A stretch of DNA of 64,000 nucleotides from Isoetes taiwanensis. Taxonomy: Eukaryota; Streptophyta; Lycopodiopsida; Isoetales; Isoetaceae. Positions 21,700 through 32,949 of this stretch are shown piece by piece. Every line of letters begins with the position of its first letter. The first letter of the stretch is position 1. A model generated the notes under the pieces. The model saw only the letters and a list, made by a program, of their open reading frames with translations, had not been told where the DNA came from and did not search any database. A program made the translations under genes and the position numbers. The stretch spans positions 22,592,833 to 22,656,832 of the forward strand of contig JAJEKV010000010.1 in the NCBI GenBank assembly GCA_021234155.1, written 5' to 3'.

Positions 21700-23279
21700 C
21701 TTCATAGGACCCCTTTTTTTTTTTTGCTATTTTATACATAAAAATTCTAATTCTTTATCTTACTGTTTTTCGAACCCTAACGCTGCCTCGAACTTCTTTC
21801 CTAAAACCTAAAGCTCCTATTGCATGCGACTTCGGCAATGCAGCGGCCATGATCTCCAGAAGCAGCGATAGAGGAAGGGATATGCTAATTGACGACCATA
21901 GTCAGTAGCCATCTTCCATATCTGATAAAGACAGAGCACATTATTGAGCAGTAGAGCAGAGCAGCATGGACCTATCAAGATTCTATGATATCAGATCGAT
22001 TTTTTCTGTTCTATCCCACCTATATATGCCATTCTTCATCATAACATAAGGTAAATTCATTTTCGTGATGCTTATTTTTTTATGCAGGTAGTTTGCTTAT
22101 GCTGATGCATTAACTTGTTCTTGTTTTTTATCACATGTTTATTTTCCCATTGACAGTCAATATAAAGAAGGAATGATCGAATGGGCCAAGAAAGGTAATG
22201 CAGGCCTTTTTTTAAGTCTTTTTATCTGCTGAATAGAAGATGTATCAGGCTGATCTGTGGCATTGTAGTAAAATGACCAGCATTTGGATTTTTCAGGCTG
22301 ATATGTAGCACGGTGATAAAAGGATCAGCAAGTTCCTTTTTTATTTATGCTGGAAAACATACTTTAAGCCTTATCTGCCACAAAACAAGTTAAAGCACGT
22401 GAGTTTTGATCAAATTAGTTTGTTTGTATTATTATTATGTTCGTCTGTATTTACTATCTTTCAAAGTTTGGCCATTCGAGGTTTTAATTGCCATGCTTTA
22501 TATAGGGCAAACAAAGACAATCATTTTAAAAGAACGAACACAAAATTTTGCCATCAATAATTGCCAAAAGATCCAGGTGAATAAGTTTTGTTGCTGAAAA
22601 TCTCTACTGTGTTTTTTTCAGTTTTTTACCTAGATTTCCAAAGTTATTATGAGCAACCATCATGGAAAAGTCCTTTTTCTATTGGTTTTCAGTTCCTTAT
22701 TAGCAGCAAATTAAGGAACGCAATTAACATGTGGGTTATGATGATAATGTAGATAATAGAGATTGCAAGTTTGAATGCACCTCAAAAGCTAGAGAAGCAG
22801 TTAAAAGAAGAAAAGCGAACATAATCGACAAAGACGGATTCAAATTTGTTGGCTGAACATCAACGAACTACTCACAAATTGCTTCGAGTGAGTCTTTTCC
22901 TCATGTATTCTGCATTAGATTTGACAACAAGTTTGCTTTAGGAAAATGTTGCCCAATAACATTTCAATGTTGCAAGTTGATGAAAATATTGAAATTGGAA
23001 AGTTTTTCATTAACATTACAATGCTGTTATTGGGGACCTTTTTCCAATTTCAATATTTTCATCAACTTAGTTTGATAAAATATTATTTAGTTACTGGGAA
23101 TAATGACAATGACAATAATGACAATGACGATAATGATGATAATAATAACACAGCAGATTCCATATATATTTTGGGTAGAATGCTCCTTCGTTAAAGAGAG
23201 AATTTATAAGTAAATGAAGCTATGCTTTCTTTTTGTCATGGGCTGCTATAAAGTTGTTGTATCTCTTTCAGGGCAATGT
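21700..23279 (+). other. 5' interior of the hAT element, non-coding
   Basis: Contains leader-like sequence with possible small exons (for example ATGATCGAATGGGCC before a donor AAAG|GTAATG at about 22194) and a (GACAATAATGAC)-like microsatellite at 23100-23150. No long frame. Confidence 0.35.
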
Positions 23280-23284
23280 TATCT

Positions 23285-24023
23285 TGTTAAAATTATTAGT
23301 CAACTAGATGTTTCAACTTGAAACAAGCTTCAACCAACTTTGCAAATCAAGTCAAATAATATCTTAGATCAATTTATGATCTATACAACAAGCACTTAGT
23401 TGAAATTAAGCATGAATTTCCTATAGAAATTCATGGATGCAAAGGAGCCACAATATGGTCCCTAATCCTTTGCAATAAAAGGAATTTCAACCTTTAGCTT
23501 AAAATCATAGTCATTAATGCTTCAATCTACTGTAGCTACGGGATTGCCTTAATCACTGTAGCTATAACCAAACACGAACGTTAATGACTTAAAACCTCTT
23601 CAGTTCATTCGATCTGCAGTCTGGGTACGTCTTCAGCATCAATGCATCCATATTTTATGTTGTACTCCGTCGGTTTAGCTCGGATAGAAGTTCTATCTTT
23701 AGATTTCGGTGGCCTCGAGATATCCCACAGACGTTATGCATTAAATCCAGCACTTTCGAATTATCCCACAGACGTTATACGTAAAGTTGGCTTGAACCAT
23801 TGAACCATTAGATCAATGTTAAAATATCAAACTCCCTTTCAATATTTCGTGCACCTAGTTTCCATTGTATCACCATAACATTCAAATTTGTATTCTTCAA
23901 ACCACCTTACCAAGTTAACCTAATATGTTCTTACCCTGACTTTAGCTTAACCCTTTCCTTCAGTCTGCAATCTCTGAGTTTAACTGCAAGAAGAAAGATT
24001 CACATGACCATTGATTTCTATCA
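23285..24023 (-). repeat. 3' LTR of the copia element
   Basis: 739 bp, nearly identical to 41483-42221. It is bounded by TG...CA and the TATCT target site. Confidence 0.97.
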
Positions 24024-25658
24024 TTCCCCCTTCATGTAATCTTTCTTGTTATTGTATTGTACTGCATCTCTTAACTCCTGAAATCTCCCGAGTGACAATG
24101 CTTTTGTCAGCAAGTCTGCTAATTGATTGACTGTGCTAACATAAGTAAGATGTACCATATTTTTTTCCACCATATCTCTTATAAAATGAACTTCCATCTC
24201 TATATGCTTACATCTTTCATGCAGTACAGGATTTTTAGACATAGCAATGCAACTTGTGCTATCACAAAAAATGACTGTAGGTTCTGTTTGCTCTACTCCA
24301 AGTTCAGCAAGCAATCTTCTTTCCCATACAACCTCTTTAGTCAATAAAGTTGCAGCATTGTACTCTGCTTCTGCACTAGAAAGAGCTATGCTGCCCTGCT
24401 TCTTGCATTTCCAGGCTATAGGGGCACCTCCCAATAAAATCACATACCCTGATGTTGATTTTCTCTGATCTAAGTCACCTGCCCAATCAGAGTCACAATA
24501 TGCCTTTAATTTTAATTCATCTGAGTTATACATAATACCAATATCCAGAGTTCCCTTAAGATATCTCAAGATTCGTTTAGCAGCTGTCCAATGTTCCAAA
24601 CCAGGGTTATTGTTGTACCTACTCAATATATTTACCCCAAAAGCTATATTTGGTCTTGTGCAATTTGCTAAGTAGGACAAACATCCAATTAATGACCTAT
24701 AAGGTTTGTTCTCCATTTGTCTTTTTTCCTTCTCAGTTTTTGGACACATATGAGCTGAGATTTTGTGCCCTGGTACTAATGGAGTCTGTGTTGCATTATA
24801 ATTCCTCATATTGAACTTTTTCAGCGTATTCATAATATGAGTTTGCTGGCTCAATGTCAACATCTTATTTTCTCTATCCCTGCATACTTCAATGCCAAGA
24901 AACCTCTTAAGTTCACCTAAGTCTGTCATTTGAAACCGTTTACTGAGCATTTGTTTGCAATGAGATAAAATATCATTGTCATTTGCAATCATTATATTAT
25001 CATCAACATATAGGGCTATAATGCACCAGAACTTTCCACTATTGTACCTGTATAAATTTCCATCACATTTTAATTTTTCAAAACCTTGCTCTAAGAGGTA
25101 ATTGTCCATACATTTATACCACTCATGTGGTGCTTGCCTTAGCCTATAAAGTGCCCTGTTTAATTTCCAGATTTTTCCTTCTTTTTTCTCAAACCCTGGT
25201 GCAGGCTTTAGATAAATTTCTTCCTCAAGTTTAGCATTAAGAAATGCAGTGCTCACATCCATGTGATGAATTTCCAAGTTACATGAATTTGCAATGGCCA
25301 GCAACATTCTCAAACTATTAATTTTGACCAATGGTGAAAATGTTTCATCAAAGTCTAAACCTTTCTTTTGAGTAAATCCCTGTGCTACAAGCCTTGCTTT
25401 GAATTTTTTTGTTTTCCCATCAATGCCTGGCTTTATTCTAAAAATCCATTTACTGCCAACAACATTTTTGGCTAGTGGCTTATCAACCACAGTATAGGTG
25501 TCTGTTCTTTTGAAAGATTGCATCTCATCCTCCATAGCTTTTCTCCAATTTTCTGCATCATCACTTTCAGTAGCTTCTTCAAATTTATTTGGCATTTTTT
25601 CAGTCTCTAATACTAGAATATCAAACACAGAATGAATTTCACCTTTACCATCATGATG
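24021..25658 (-). CDS. Copia pol C-terminal half: reverse transcriptase and RNase H
   Basis: An open frame of over 540 codons. The RT starts near the WRKAMEDEMQSF and GSKWIFRIKPG motifs and continues through ARLVAQGFTQ, HHMDVSTAFLN and the catalytic YVDD at ALYVDDNIMIA. RNase H follows with AYCDSDWAGD, STSGYV, SSAEAEYNA and LLTKAL. It ends ...NNKKDYMKGE just inside the 3' LTR. The upstream continuation lies at 38811-39666 beyond the gypsy insertion. Deleting the insertion and one TSD copy would keep the frame, so this gene was intact when gypsy landed. The first codons before about 25658 belong to the gypsy LTR. Confidence 0.95.
   Translation of the reverse strand, partial: HHDGKGEIHSVFDILVLETEKMPNKFEEATESDDAENWRKAMEDEMQSFKRTDTYTVVDKPLAKNVVGSKWIFRIKPGIDGKTKKFKARLVAQGFTQKKGLDFDETFSPLVKINSLRMLLAIANSCNLEIHHMDVSTAFLNAKLEEEIYLKPAPGFEKKEGKIWKLNRALYRLRQAPHEWYKCMDNYLLEQGFEKLKCDGNLYRYNSGKFWCIIALYVDDNIMIANDNDILSHCKQMLSKRFQMTDLGELKRFLGIEVCRDRENKMLTLSQQTHIMNTLKKFNMRNYNATQTPLVPGHKISAHMCPKTEKEKRQMENKPYRSLIGCLSYLANCTRPNIAFGVNILSRYNNNPGLEHWTAAKRILRYLKGTLDIGIMYNSDELKLKAYCDSDWAGDLDQRKSTSGYVILLGGAPIAWKCKKQGSIALSSAEAEYNAATLLTKEVVWERRLLAELGVEQTEPTVIFCDSTSCIAMSKNPVLHERCKHIEMEVHFIRDMVEKNMVHLTYVSTVNQLADLLTKALSLGRFQELRDAVQYNNKKDYMKGE
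24024..24033 (-). promoter_or_regulatory. Polypurine tract of the copia element
   Basis: The minus strand reads GAAGGGGGAA directly before the 3' LTR. It would prime plus-strand DNA synthesis. Confidence 0.85.
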
Positions 25659-25663
25659 CCTTT

Positions 25664-27295
25664 TGTGACGGTCCAGGGGAACATACGCCATAAATACGTA
25701 TATTCCTGGATCCGTCACCATACAAGTCTATCTTCATAGCCTTGTATACCATAGATTGTGGCACTAGGGGGCATGGCTAAGTTATTCTCATAACTTAGCC
25801 AACCATAGGTTAAGCCATTATCCACGTGGCCTTAACCTATTGGGGCACCGCCACACAGGACTCACCCGATTGGTGCCACGTGGCATCCTAGGTGGACCTA
25901 ACTCATATAGACATAAACCCTAACCCTAGACCTCTTTCCAGCCCTAGCACCCGAGAGACTCACCTACTGCTCGAAACCCCGCTTCAACATCGCTTGTCAG
26001 TGGCATAGACTGGTGCAAAGAGCCCCAGGTAGACTCGCTCTTGGAGTAGGAGCGGCATCTCGTGAGCTCCGGAGACCATGGAGGCACACGGATCTGGAGG
26101 AGAGCATCGAGGAGCGGTATGTAGGATAGTGGTTGTGATAGCTCATCCGGAAATTAGCATTCCGGATATGCTAGTATTTTGTATCTAGAGTAGAGCCATC
26201 CTAGAACCCATATTCAACATCTTGAACCCTAATCAAGGAACCCTAACTATTAGTTAGATTTGTATGATTAGGTTAAGATGTTATTCTTATGATTATTCTC
26301 ATGATGTGATGATTATGTGATGATGGTTGATCATGTTTGCTCCTCTTGTATTGGGAAGGGGGTAGAGACCTAGAGCCATATGTAGTATGCTCCTAGAGTA
26401 GACCCCTTAGTTCCTATTAGTTGCGGCAGGCATAGGAGCCCACCGTGCTATTGAGGCTATGATATGACTCAAACCATATATAACAGGGCTAGAGGGAAAG
26501 TGGAGGGAGGATCCCCCGCCGAGGGGGGCTTCGGGATCCCATAGTGGGCTAGGCTTATGGTCGGTCACTTCGTGTGGGCCGAGCATGGGTCCGACACCTC
26601 CTGGGGCAATGGTGTTGCCCTGCCTCTTGAGAGCTGCAAGTGTTGGCTTGGCTCTCGTTTTGGGGGTTCATCCAGTGCAGAATCGTGTGTCGCCACGATT
26701 CTCTAGCCGCCCGCGGCACCTCTAGATCCCGGAAGGGGAGATGCAACCCTTCCCGCCTCATCGGACCGTGGAGATGCAACCGAGTAGTCCCGATGGGTGA
26801 TGCCATGGGGTTGCGTATCCGGAAGGCTAGAGTCCTGTCAGAGCCTGATCTAGCCCATCTGCAAAGTATGCACAGGAGGGGCGGATGGAGTGGTCAACCC
26901 TAGCCATTGTTCTATGCCAGCCCTACGCCATTGCCATGACTTCGGTGCGCTCTATCTTGAGGCCTAGCCGGCCAGTCATCCTCCTTACGAGTCTGAGCCG
27001 GGGTAGGAGCTCTCATGTTTTATGGTTCGTGATTATCATCTTTGTCTTGGATTATGAGTGATGCACTACCCTTCGAGGTAGTATTTGTATATGTTGATGC
27101 TAGTTCTGACGTGTTATCGCTTCCGCCTTTGTTATAGGAGCCCATAGGGGAAGGGCGCAAAGACACCTTCAGAAGCCCCCCGCACTAGGAGTCACCTCGA
27201 GTCTGGGGTAGACGAAGGGCCCATGCGGTTGTTGAGCCTGGATGGGGATTTCTCGCCGAGTGTACTACGGGCCGACGCTTAGCGAGAGCGTCACA
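25664..27295 (+). repeat. 5' LTR of the gypsy element
   Basis: 1,632 bp. It matches 37158-38805 exactly over long AT-rich stretches, but differs by many one- to three-base indels in GC-rich parts. Confidence 0.97.
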
Positions 27296-27296
27296 A

Positions 27297-27308
27297 TGGT
27301 ATCAGAGC
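27297..27308 (+). promoter_or_regulatory. Primer binding site (initiator Met-tRNA) of the gypsy element
   Basis: TGGTATCAGAGC begins two bases after the LTR end and is complementary to the 3' end of plant initiator Met-tRNA. Confidence 0.95.
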
Positions 27309-27867
27309 GATGTTCTTGGTTGACCAAGAACTAGCACTGACCATAACCATGAAGTAGTCTAACAGGCCTATAGGGGTGTGAAATAAACATTTCCACCATT
27401 GAACCGCGAAAATGGGGGAAAAATTTTTCTCCTAGGTAGTGGGTCAGGAATTAGGCTAAGTGTTAGACGAAGATTTGAGTGAGTCAAACGAACCTTCTAG
27501 TAAATTTGGAGTGAAAATTATGCATCTGCATCAAATTTCACCTAAAATGGGTCGAAGAATCATGCCAATCGGAGACCCAGGTGAAAAATGGCACAAATTC
27601 ATAAATTGCACTTCGAACCATTAGGAAAATTCGAAAATTTAAAGATAATATCAATTAATATAGGTTAATTTATACATTAATAGTTAAATAATTATTAAAT
27701 ATCTTGTAATTAATAAGGGGGGCTAATAAATAGGGGTAATTATGGTAGGAGAATATTCCCAGGGACCCTCCTTTTTAAATATCTGACACCTCATTTTCTC
27801 TCTCCAACCCTTCACCTCCAACTCTCTCTTGCTCACCCTTTCACACCCATTTTCTCAACCATAAGAT
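27309..27867 (+). promoter_or_regulatory. Leader/promoter-like region before the H3-like ORF
   Basis: An AT-rich stretch (27640-27780) with TTTTAAATATC is followed by a CT-rich leader (27785-27860) rich in CTCTCTCC, ending just before ATG 27868. This looks like a plant core promoter with a pyrimidine-rich 5' UTR. Confidence 0.4.
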
Positions 27868-28967
27868 ATGGCACGCACCAAGCAAACCTACAGGAAGCCT
27901 GGAACAAGACCTACCCTCTCCATGGCGCAGGCAGCAGGGCGGCATGTGAAGAAGATCCCGGAGCACCTCCGACCCAAGAAAGGGGAAGAGGAACTTCCCC
28001 CCAGCAGCAGCAGCAGCGAAGCCTCCTTCCATGATGCCGAGGAGAGTCCCAGCAGCAGTTCTCCGTCGGCAGGTACCCAGAGGACCGGCGAGTCTCGCCA
28101 TTTCGGGGCCACAGACACCGAGGTGGAAGAAGAGGTGGAAGAAATCGTGCACAACAACAGAAGAAGCCGGGCCCCTTCAAAGGCCCAAAAAGAAGGGAAA
28201 GGAAAAAGTAGCAGAGTGGCCAGAGGAGAGGGCCGCTAGGAAGAAAAGGGAGAGAGAGGGAGGAGCCGAGGGAGCAAGAGCGACGGACGAAGAAGAGGAA
28301 CGATGGCCCTCGCCGGACCATCGTTATTGATGAGCCTCAGCGGGAGGAAGAGGAGCAGGAGGGCGGGGATGAAGAAGAGGAGGAGGAGGGGCAGCAGGAC
28401 CCCGACGCTAGGCCACCCTACCCTAAGTGGCCGGAACCACCTAAGGTGGTGAAGAAACAAAAGGTAGGGGAGCGGGCATTCGCGCTCCAGCAGGACCGGG
28501 AGTTCAAACGGAAGATGGTGGCATACAAGGAGTACCTTCGTCGTTGGACGAGGTACAATGAGTGGTATTGCCGCCAGGAGGTGCAGCGCGTCGTGGTGGG
28601 CGGCAGGCCGAAGAAGAACCAGCCCAAGCCACCCCCACCTAGGCCGGAAAAACCCAAGAGGGTTCACCACGGCGAAACGGCACAAAGACATGCCCGGGTG
28701 TTTAGGGAGATTCGGCACTTCCAGATGTGCACGAATCTCCTGATAAGGAAGGCGCCCTTCGAGCGTCTCCTTAGAGAGGTCTTGCAGCAGTTCCGGACCG
28801 ATTATAGGGTTACCCCTCTAATGACCCGGGCCCTGCAAGAGGCTTCCGAAGCAGAGCTGGTCCAGCTCTTCGAGGAAGGGAACCTCTGCGCTATCCATGC
28901 TAAGAGAGTTACCCTTATGCCTAAGGATATTCCCTTAGCACGGAGGATCCGCAGGGAGAGGCCCTAG
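27868..28967 (+). pseudogene. Histone H3-like protein with long charged insertion, carried by the gypsy element
   Basis: The ORF starts MARTKQTYRKP, which is the histone H3 tail (ARTKQT, then R8 K9) with A7 to Y and S10 to P. AQAAGRHVKKIPEHLRP follows, recalling H3 residues 24-43. A Ser/Glu/Lys/Arg-rich insertion of about 230 residues comes next. From 28692 the frame encodes a complete H3 fold: [66 protein letters not shown], stop. Loop 1 has the canonical H3 length, not the longer CenH3 form. K4, R8, K9, C110, K115 and K122 equivalents are present; K56 is Met and K79 is Arg. Frame 1 holds to about 28200, then frames 2 and 3 carry on, so at least one indel, probably two, breaks this copy. The identity as H3 is secure; the role in the element is unknown. 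Confidence 0.9.
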
Positions 28968-29654
28968 GCCTCAAATTTTGTAAATTTTGTAGAAGAATTA
29001 AAATTTTCATGTAACTATGTTTCTTATTAATATAAAAGTTATTTTCCTCTATAATTAGAAAAAATGTTGTATGCTTGAAATGTAGGAAATAGAACCCAAT
29101 CGTAGTAGAATTCTTCATAGCATGCCTAGAAACACCCTAGAAATCATGACTACAACAAAATTTTGGCAAAAAAATCATCTAAAATGCTAAAAATTGGGCC
29201 AGTCGGGTGAGACCGCGCCAATGGCCTCTGCGTCAATGCTGACGCTGGCTTTCATGGATTCACCCGCCTACCCCCAAAATCTTGCTTTTAGATGTCAGTT
29301 TTGCTCAAAATAAGTTGCTAGTTAGGTTAGAATTGGCCCAATTAGCCATATTAGCATCTTTAAATTCCCAAAAATGACCAAAAATTGGCCCAAAAATGAG
29401 CCAACCGGGTGAGATCACGCCAAACGCTGTCATCATCGGACGACGCTGAGGCCATCCGCTCGGATTCACCCGGGTCAGCCCATCTTTGAGCCAAATTAGC
29501 CAAATTTGATCCAACAAATTGCCATGTAGTGTTTCTTGCTTTGTTTTGCTTAAGTTTGCACTTCATGGTAGTTCATTTGGACACCCAGAGCCATAGAACC
29601 AAGGTCGTCTTAGGTAGGTACCTTTTTGCACGAACCCCGAGGTCACCCATAGTC
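28968..29654 (+). other. Spacer with two hairpin-forming direct repeats
   Basis: Copies at about 29190-29270 and 29380-29480 share TTGG(C)CC...CGGGTGAGA at one end and GATTCACCCG at the other. Each copy can pair its own ends (CGGGTGA with TCACCCG) over about 60 bases. AATATAAA and TTGTAAATTTTG near 28980-29035 may serve as a polyadenylation region for the H3-like gene. Confidence 0.5.
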
Positions 29655-29661
29655 TATAAAA
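29655..29661 (+). promoter_or_regulatory. Candidate TATA box of the second accessory ORF
   Basis: CTATAAAAATAGG lies about 115 bp upstream of ATG 29773, a normal plant spacing when the 5' UTR is about 85 bp. Confidence 0.4.
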
Positions 29662-29772
29662 ATAGGCCCCATTTGCCATTTTTCTTCCTACAGAACTGCT
29701 CCCAGCCCCTTAGGCGATTTTCTGATCCTCCACTGATCTTTGCAAGCCATTTTCTACACCCTTTCCTGCTCA

Positions 29773-30863
29773 ATGGCGCCCAGCAACTTTGAGAGATGGT
29801 ACAATGCTGCCAGCCATATCCATCAGCTTCCAGTAGATCAAGCCTTCTCTGTGTTTGATCACTTGTTTGATCTTCATGCAACTTTGACTAGAACACCCTA
29901 CTACACGGACATTATGTGCCAATATGACCAGCAGGTCCTGCCTTGGGAAGTTAGACTGCCTCCTAGGGGAGGGAATTGGGTTTCCCTTGAGACACTTACC
30001 CAAGCCTTAGGTCGAGAGTTGGCAGGATCCAAAGGCAAGAAACAGCTATGGGATAGGACTAGGACCATGCCCGATTACATGACCTGCAGACATAATAGGC
30101 ATAGGTACCTTTCAGCTCAGACAGCCCTTGCCCTCTTCATGCACTATAAGTCAATCAACAAAGTAGGGGAACCCTCTGTTCAGCCCTTTAGACTTAGCCA
30201 CTTGATACCCGTGAGCCCGGGATCAAATCCCCGAATATAGAGTCCTCCGCCTACGAATACTATGGCACGACGTCAGGGGCACCATCTCTACAGATCCATG
30301 AAGACTACGAGCAGCTAGGGGAGCAGAACCCAGAATGGGAGAGCAGGGAGGCAACAAGAATGCGGAGGTATGCGTCGAGGCATGACGACGACGTGAGAAC
30401 AGCTACCGACCCACCAGTCGGCATCACAGCTCTGTCACCGATAGTCATCGACGGGGAGGAGTACATTTTTGCAAATGACATCCTCAACTTGTCCCATCAT
30501 TGCAGAATGGGTCTTCGAATCGATGAGCTCTTGGGCATGATAGCACACGGGAAGAGCGCAGACCTCATCGACTACTCATACCAGGAGATCCCAAGGGAGC
30601 TGGCGGAGAGACACTCTTATGCTGGGGAGACAATGTCGGACATAGCAGCCTATCAGCAGATAAGGGAGATCTATCGACAGCAGGAACCTATCATCTCAGA
30701 GGAGGAGTTCCAGCAGATACAGAGCACACTCTACAAACCAGGGAAGGGCCCAAGCTCAAGCCCACCGAGCCGAGCCGAGCATGAGGGAAGGGTCCAAAGA
30801 AGATCAACTTGGACAATGCAACCAAAGATGTGGAGGGATCATGAAGACCCGATGGCGCTTTGA
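29773..30863 (+). CDS. Second accessory ORF of the gypsy element, unknown function, one frameshift
   Basis: Frame 1 starts MAPSNFERWYNAASHIHQLP and runs to about 30203, then the protein continues in frame 3 from 30204 to the stop at 30861-30863, about 363 residues in all. The first half is globular and aromatic-rich (WEVRLPPRGGNWVSLETL, CRHNRHRYLSAQTALALFMHY). The second half is acidic and helical (IVIDGEEYIFANDILNLSHH, AYQQIREIYRQQEP, SEEEFQQIQSTLYKPG). I do not recognise the family. It is not gag, since a separate capsid-like region lies downstream at 32178-32369. Its sense orientation and place after the H3-like ORF suggest it is a regular part of this element lineage, or a second captured host gene. 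Confidence 0.5.
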
Positions 30864-31500
30864 TGCCTACTGCGGAAGCGTACTCGAGAGGAAGGGCACC
30901 GGATCGCGAGGCGTAGGGAAGGGCACGACGACTTCGCTACTATCTTCCACCCTCGACCAAGGGCAAATGATAGTCTTCCACAAGGAGTTCAGCCCAAGGG
31001 GAAGAATCCGTGACACTTCTCATAGCACTTTCGGGCCGGGCAAAGCACTTTCGATATATCGCCCATGCCGATCACATCATTCTTTCAACAGGCGGCCGCT
31101 CCCATTGCCTCGATTTTGGCGAGAGGGCACCTTAGGGATGCAACACTTTCGGTGGTAGCAAGAACAAACCACTTAACTCCCTAACCGGAGATGGCCCGAA
31201 AGCACTTGAAGGAAGATCGACGAGGAACATCTTATGCAACCTCGGCAAAAGGCCTCCGATTCGTGGATGTCAAGAACTTCTTCAGGCTTTTGAGGCCATT
31301 GAATAGTTGTAAAATTTTCTTAAGTTTTGTGCTAAGTATTTCTTGTACCCATTGTGCTAAGATATATCTACCTTATCATGTAATCCTTATGTATTAATGA
31401 CTATTAACCGCTTTTGTCAATGTAAGGCTTTGTATGATTTCTTATAACTAAAGATAATTCAATTGCAAGTAAAATTGATCATCTAACCCAAATAAAATGT
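30864..31500 (+). other. Degraded coding sequence between accessory ORF and gag
   Basis: Short frames (for example FFQQAAAP and ILARGHLRDATLSVV near 31070-31160) suggest that a coding region continues with several stops. It is followed by an AT-rich stretch at 31300-31500. Confidence 0.35.
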
Positions 31501-31501
31501 A

Positions 31502-32940
31502 TTGATGATCAATCCTTGCAAAGAAGGAACTCAAGTCGCGGATCTCAAGATCCCGACCACCACGCAATTGGGTACCAAGGAACTTGTTTGGCGAGAAACA
31601 GAAGACGTTGGAGCATATATGTCACCGAGGCAGTCAACGCAAAAGGTTGGTGCGATGAGGAACCGTGATGCAACACCTCATCAACCGGGCGACACCTCTC
31701 ATGAATGCACAGAAGATGGTCCTCCACCTCCACCTTGTTTTCCCGTGGTGACGGTCCCTCGCCAGAAGGGGAGGGCAACCAGGGGGAACGCCGTGGATAG
31801 GAGAAGGAAGAGGAGAACCAGGAGTCCATCATCATCTAGCTCCGGCTCATCGATAGCTCTTCCAGTGAGGATAGCTCTAGTCTCACGATCGGTCGGGCAC
31901 ACCCTAAAGCAAGGAAAAAGAGCAAGAAAGACAGTGACTATCGGAAAAAGGTGGATAGTGCTATGAGCAATGTATGGAAGACAAGGAAGCTCTACCGGTT
32001 CGGGAAAGACAGATCGCATGGAGGCTGAAGCATGGCTTGATGAAATGGAAGAATTTGGCAACTCATACGGTATGAAAGACAAGGACATAGGGGAAAGTTG
32101 CTACAGCCTAACCTTATTGGACCGGCAAGGATCTGGTGGAAGGGATATGCTAAATCCAACAAGCTGAAGAGGAACAATTGCGTTTTAAGACCTTCAAAAA
32201 GGCTTTCCCGAAGCACTACGTGCCAAGGTCTCATACTAGTAGACAGATTCGCCAGCTTTTACAGTTGAATCGGGGTAGCTTATCGCTGGCTAAGTATACC
32301 GGCGAATTTATGAGGCTCAGCCGCATGTTCCCCGAGTCTCGAGAGGCAAGCCGCGGATACTTACATTGAGGGGTTGAACAGCAATATCAAGAGGCTTGTT
32401 AGAGCAATCAACCCAAGGTCAGTTCTTGCAGCCGAAGATAAAGCTATAAGTTTGAGGAGGCACCAACTCCACTCCAGAAGCAACAACCTTCGTGGGTAAG
32501 AGAGTTCGCAAGATCGTGACAATATCGTGGTAAGCAATCAGCAGCCTACACCATCGGGGAGTCAGCAGCAAGGTAAGGGTCGAGCAAAGCTTTTGGGGAC
32601 CGTAGCCACGAATGCATCATCAGGGCAGCGCTCTTAAAGCCGCTCTAGACAGTCTGCCGAAGGAAAAGAGACAGAGTGCATTGAGAAAAAGCTATGTTTC
32701 AAGGTGCTTCCAGCCGGGCAATCAACACATGATTGTCCATTCACATGCGGTCGGCCTTGGCGTAACTCTTGGATTGGGACTCCCCAACGGAGAGAACGGC
32801 GGGGACGACGACCCAGCCAGAGGGTCGGGGACTTCATAGATGGTGAGTGCCACATATGTGCAAACATTGAGACAGTGATATAGAGAATCAGTCAACTGTC
32901 ATCGGCCAGCGACGGGATCATAGATAGTAATTCTTATCCT
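31502..32940 (+). pseudogene. Gypsy gag (capsid and zinc knuckle), frameshifted
   Basis: 31502-31966 is a basic, Pro/Ser-rich N-terminal part. 31990-32369 has the retrotransposon gag core: EAEAWLDEMEEF, then FKKAFPKHYVPRSHTSRQIR, LLQLNRGSLSLAKYTGEFMR and LSRMFPESREA. Around 32690-32745, CFK....GQ.STHDCPF is a damaged CCHC knuckle. The pieces fall in different frames. Confidence 0.8.
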
Positions 32941-32949
32941 CATAGATAC

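Noticed and set aside
27868-28967. H3-like ORF as a centromeric CenH3
   Set aside because: Loop 1 has the same length as canonical H3, and the ARTKQT tail and [11 protein letters not shown] core are canonical. CenH3 proteins diverge in both.
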